Origin: Nitriliruptoraceae bacterium | GTDB lineage: Bacteria > Actinomycetota > Nitriliruptoria > Nitriliruptorales > Nitriliruptoraceae | Assembly (NCBI GenBank): GCA_003554005.1 | Contig: PWEU01000201.1 | Location: 1-17,449, forward strand | DNA: 17,449 nucleotides | Direction: 5' to 3' | Shown: piece after piece, positions 16,315 through 17,449 of the stretch | Layout of the letters: each line of letters starts with the position of its first letter | How positions within the stretch are numbered: position 1 is the first letter of the stretch | Made by a program: the position numbers and the translations under genes | The notes under the pieces: generated by a model | Database searches by the model: none | Told to the model about the DNA's origin: nothing | What the model saw: only the letters and a program-made list of their open reading frames with translations

Positions 16315-16917
16315 TCAGACGAGGTCCTCGAGGGCCTCGCGCAGCCGCAGCAGGCCGTCGCGCAGCCGGGATTTCGCGGTGCCTTCGGGGATGTCGAGGA
16401 CGCGGGCGACGTCGCGGTAGGTATGCCCACCGAAGTAGGCCAGCTCGATCGCCTCCCGCTGGCGGTCGGTCAGCGTGGACAGCGCCCGCCGCACCTGCCA
16501 GTGGTCGAGGTTGACCTGCACCTCGTCAGCCACCGCGTCGAAGGCGCGGGGCTCGTCGCGGCGGGAGACGCGGTCGTCGCGGTCGCGGGATGCCTGCTCG
16601 CTGCGGACGCGGTCGACGGCCCGACGATGGGCGAGGGTCGTGATCCATCCCGATGCGGTTCCCCGGTCCGGGTCGAAGCGGGCGGCCTTGCGCCACACCT
16701 CGACCATCACCTCCTGAGCGACCTCCTCGGCGAGCGCCCGGTCACGCAGGACCCTGAGCGCCACCCCGAGCACCTGGGGCGTGACCCGGTCGTACAGGGC
16801 CGCGAAGGCGAGTTGGTCACCCTCCGCGACCGCGACCAGCAGCTCCTCGCTGGCGGCGTCGTTGCGGGTCCGCGCGGTGGAGGTCGTCGGTGTCATGGAG
16901 ATCGCTGCAACTGCCAC
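16315..16917 (-). CDS. sigK: SigK-like ECF sigma factor
   Basis: A 200-aa protein. Sigma region 2 (about 36-105) has DQLAFAALYDRVTPQVLGVA, EVAQEVMVEVWRKAARFDP and the characteristic GWITTLAHRRAVDRVRSEQA. Region 4 (about 143-198) has LTDRQREAIELAYFGGHTY and IPEGTAKSRLRDGLLRLRE. These segments resemble M. tuberculosis SigK closely. SigK is normally held by a membrane anti-sigma, RskA, encoded next door. Here the downstream neighbour is whiB after 237 bp and the upstream neighbour is fbiC after 353 bp, so no partner is visible. The start GTG 16915-16917 has GGAG 5 nt upstream; ATG 16894-16896 lacks one. A consensus TTGACA-type promoter lies just upstream, which suggests housekeeping transcription rather than ECF autoregulation. 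Confidence 0.9.
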   Translation of the reverse strand: MAVAAISMTPTTSTARTRNDAASEELLVAVAEGDQLAFAALYDRVTPQVLGVALRVLRDRALAEEVAQEVMVEVWRKAARFDPDRGTASGWITTLAHRRAVDRVRSEQASRDRDDRVSRRDEPRAFDAVADEVQVNLDHWQVRRALSTLTDRQREAIELAYFGGHTYRDVARVLDIPEGTAKSRLRDGLLRLREALEDLV

Positions 16918-16950
16918 GTTCGCTCCGAACTCGTTGATGTCTGAGGAACG

Positions 16951-16979
16951 ATACTGCCGAGCTGTACAGGTTCTGTCAA
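16951..16979 (-). promoter_or_regulatory. Promoter of the SigK-like gene
   Basis: A consensus TTGACA -35 (16979-16974), a 17-nt spacer and CAGTAT -10 (16956-16951) lie 33 nt upstream of the GTG. The -35 overlaps one unit of the 8-bp repeat array described separately. Confidence 0.65.
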
Positions 16980-17004
16980 GCTGGCTGTCTAGGTTTCTGT
17001 CCAG
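16962..17004. repeat. Phased array of four CTGTnnAG motifs
   Basis: CTGTACAG (16962-16969), CTGTCAAG (16973-16980), CTGTCTAG (16985-16992) and CTGTCCAG (16997-17004) occur in a row with unit starts 11, 12 and 12 bp apart, close to one helical turn. The array covers the spacer, the -35 and upstream DNA of the SigK-like promoter. Two more related sites, CTGGACAA (17171-17178) and CTGGACAG (17194-17201), lie in opposite orientation further upstream. Confidence 0.65.
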
Positions 17005-17068
17005 GTACGTCGAGATCCTGGCCGAGGCTCGCCAGCAGGGCGCCGCTCCGTACAGGACCCCTCACCGG

Positions 17069-17100
17069 CCAGGAACGCCGTTCCTGGGGCCTGCGGGCCC
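17069..17100 (-). terminator. Tandem hairpins, probable fbiC terminator
   Basis: CCAGGAAC-GCC-GTTCCTGG (17069-17087, 8-bp stem) is immediately followed by GGGCC-TGCG-GGCCC (17087-17100, 5-bp stem). They lie about 170 bp past the fbiC stop. The first is also symmetric enough to be a protein operator; its GAAC...GTTC halves have a 3-bp gap, not the 4-bp gap of the actinobacterial LexA box. Confidence 0.4.
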
Positions 17101-17270
17101 TTGGACCGCGATCGTGAGCCAGACCCGGCGGCTTCCGACCCTGCCGCCAGGCGACAGAGGACCGCGGAAGCTGGACAACCGGAACCGAAGAACCTGGACA
17201 GCTGCACCGTGCAGCGAACGCACACCGGGGCCGACCCACCGACGACGGCCGACCTGGCGACCAGCCCGGA

Positions 17271-17449
17271 TCAGCGGAGTGCGCCCACCTCGCCGTACAG
17301 GGTGGTGCGCTGCCGGACCGGCCGGCCCGCCTGGTGTGCGGCCGACTCGAGCTCCTCCACGCTCTTGCGGACCCCGTGGCTGCTGCCCGCCATCCGCGAG
17401 ATCGTCTCCTCCATCAGCGTGCCGCCGAGGTCGTCGCAGCCGCCGCGCA
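17271..17449 (-). CDS. fbiC: FO synthase (FbiC/CofH), 3' end only
   Basis: The minus strand is open from the right window edge to TGA at 17271-17273, giving 59 residues. They include CDDLGGTLMEETISRMAGSS (near the start) and end QRTTLYGEVGALR. The DLGGTLMEE.ISR.AG..HG segment, followed by PxRQRTTLY, is the C-terminal signature of the CofH half of FO synthase. This radical-SAM enzyme makes the 7,8-didemethyl-8-hydroxy-5-deazariboflavin chromophore of coenzyme F420. Whether this is the two-domain FbiC or a separate CofH cannot be told, because the radical-SAM parts lie outside the window. MqnC/MqnE enzymes of futalosine menaquinone synthesis are related, but the match to FbiC is closer. Confidence 0.88.
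   Translation of the reverse strand, partial: RGGCDDLGGTLMEETISRMAGSSHGVRKSVEELESAAHQAGRPVRQRTTLYGEVGALR

Larger units (their letters stand above)
16918..17270. other. 353-bp gene-free region between fbiC and the SigK-like gene
   Basis: It holds the sigma promoter, the CTGTnnAG array, two adjacent hairpins (17069-17100) and a 15-bp palindrome GCTGCAC-C-GTGCAGC (17201-17215). CTGTCCAGGT (16997-17006) also recurs as its exact reverse complement at 17192-17201. Open minus-strand frames of 78-87 codons exist here, but they are Arg/Pro/Ser-rich, resemble no family and run across these structures, so I do not call them genes. Confidence 0.6.

Noticed and set aside
17069..17087. LexA (SOS) box
   Set aside because: GAAC and GTTC halves are separated by 3 bp instead of the 4 bp of the actinobacterial box, and no SOS gene is adjacent.
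16976..17239. Minus-strand frames of 78-87 codons upstream of the SigK-like gene
   Set aside because: Arg/Pro/Ser-rich, no Shine-Dalgarno, and they span repeats and palindromes; better read as regulatory DNA.

Overview
The window is very GC-rich and reads as a chromosomal segment of an actinobacterium. The diagnostic genes are a BldD-type regulator, a SigR/RsrA-type sigma/anti-sigma pair, a WhiB2/WhmD-type iron-sulfur regulator, DUF3499, DUF5719 and DUF6459 (Rv3235-like) proteins, and the 3' end of an FO synthase (FbiC/CofH, coenzyme F420 biosynthesis). The gene order recalls the M. tuberculosis Rv3221-Rv3265 and Streptomyces SCO3028-SCO3034 neighbourhoods (from memory, not searched). The differences in detail suggest a deep-branching lineage, but I cannot name a genus. 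I see no prophage, IS element, CRISPR array, tRNA or rRNA.

Layout, left to right. Positions 1-2500 are all on the minus strand: bldD (cut at the left edge), a UDP-glucose 4-epimerase-like gene, rsrA and sigR (2-nt gap, an operon). A divergent promoter region with two strong hairpins (2500-2686) separates these from a plus-strand pair: an unrecognised single-pass membrane protein and a DUF6459 protein with overlapping stop and start. This pair converges on secA. From 9910 down to 4113, minus-strand genes run DUF3499, DUF6788-like, a 56-aa Trm112-like protein, comF, a short-form ribosome hibernation factor (hpf) and secA. A small plus-strand zincin metallopeptidase (10138-10569) converges, across a GC-rich hairpin, on a DUF5719 secreted protein that is translationally coupled to a 1034-aa GT2/polytopic membrane glycosyltransferase (12467-15571). 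Then follow whiB, a SigK-like ECF sigma gene with no visible anti-sigma partner, a 353-bp gene-free region rich in repeats and palindromes, and the fbiC 3' end.

Functional themes are stress and developmental transcription (BldD, SigR/RsrA, WhiB, SigK-like), protein export and ribosome dormancy (SecA, HPF), and envelope glycan assembly (epimerase, GT2 protein, DUF5719). In Streptomyces BldD controls whiB, so both ends of one regulatory link may lie here. I do not see a clearly new multi-gene system. The most unusual signals are the phased 8-bp repeat array upstream of the SigK-like gene, the hairpin-filled divergent region beside sigR, the short HPF with mutually exclusive leader hairpins, and the DUF6788-like gene where related loci carry phosphomannomutase.
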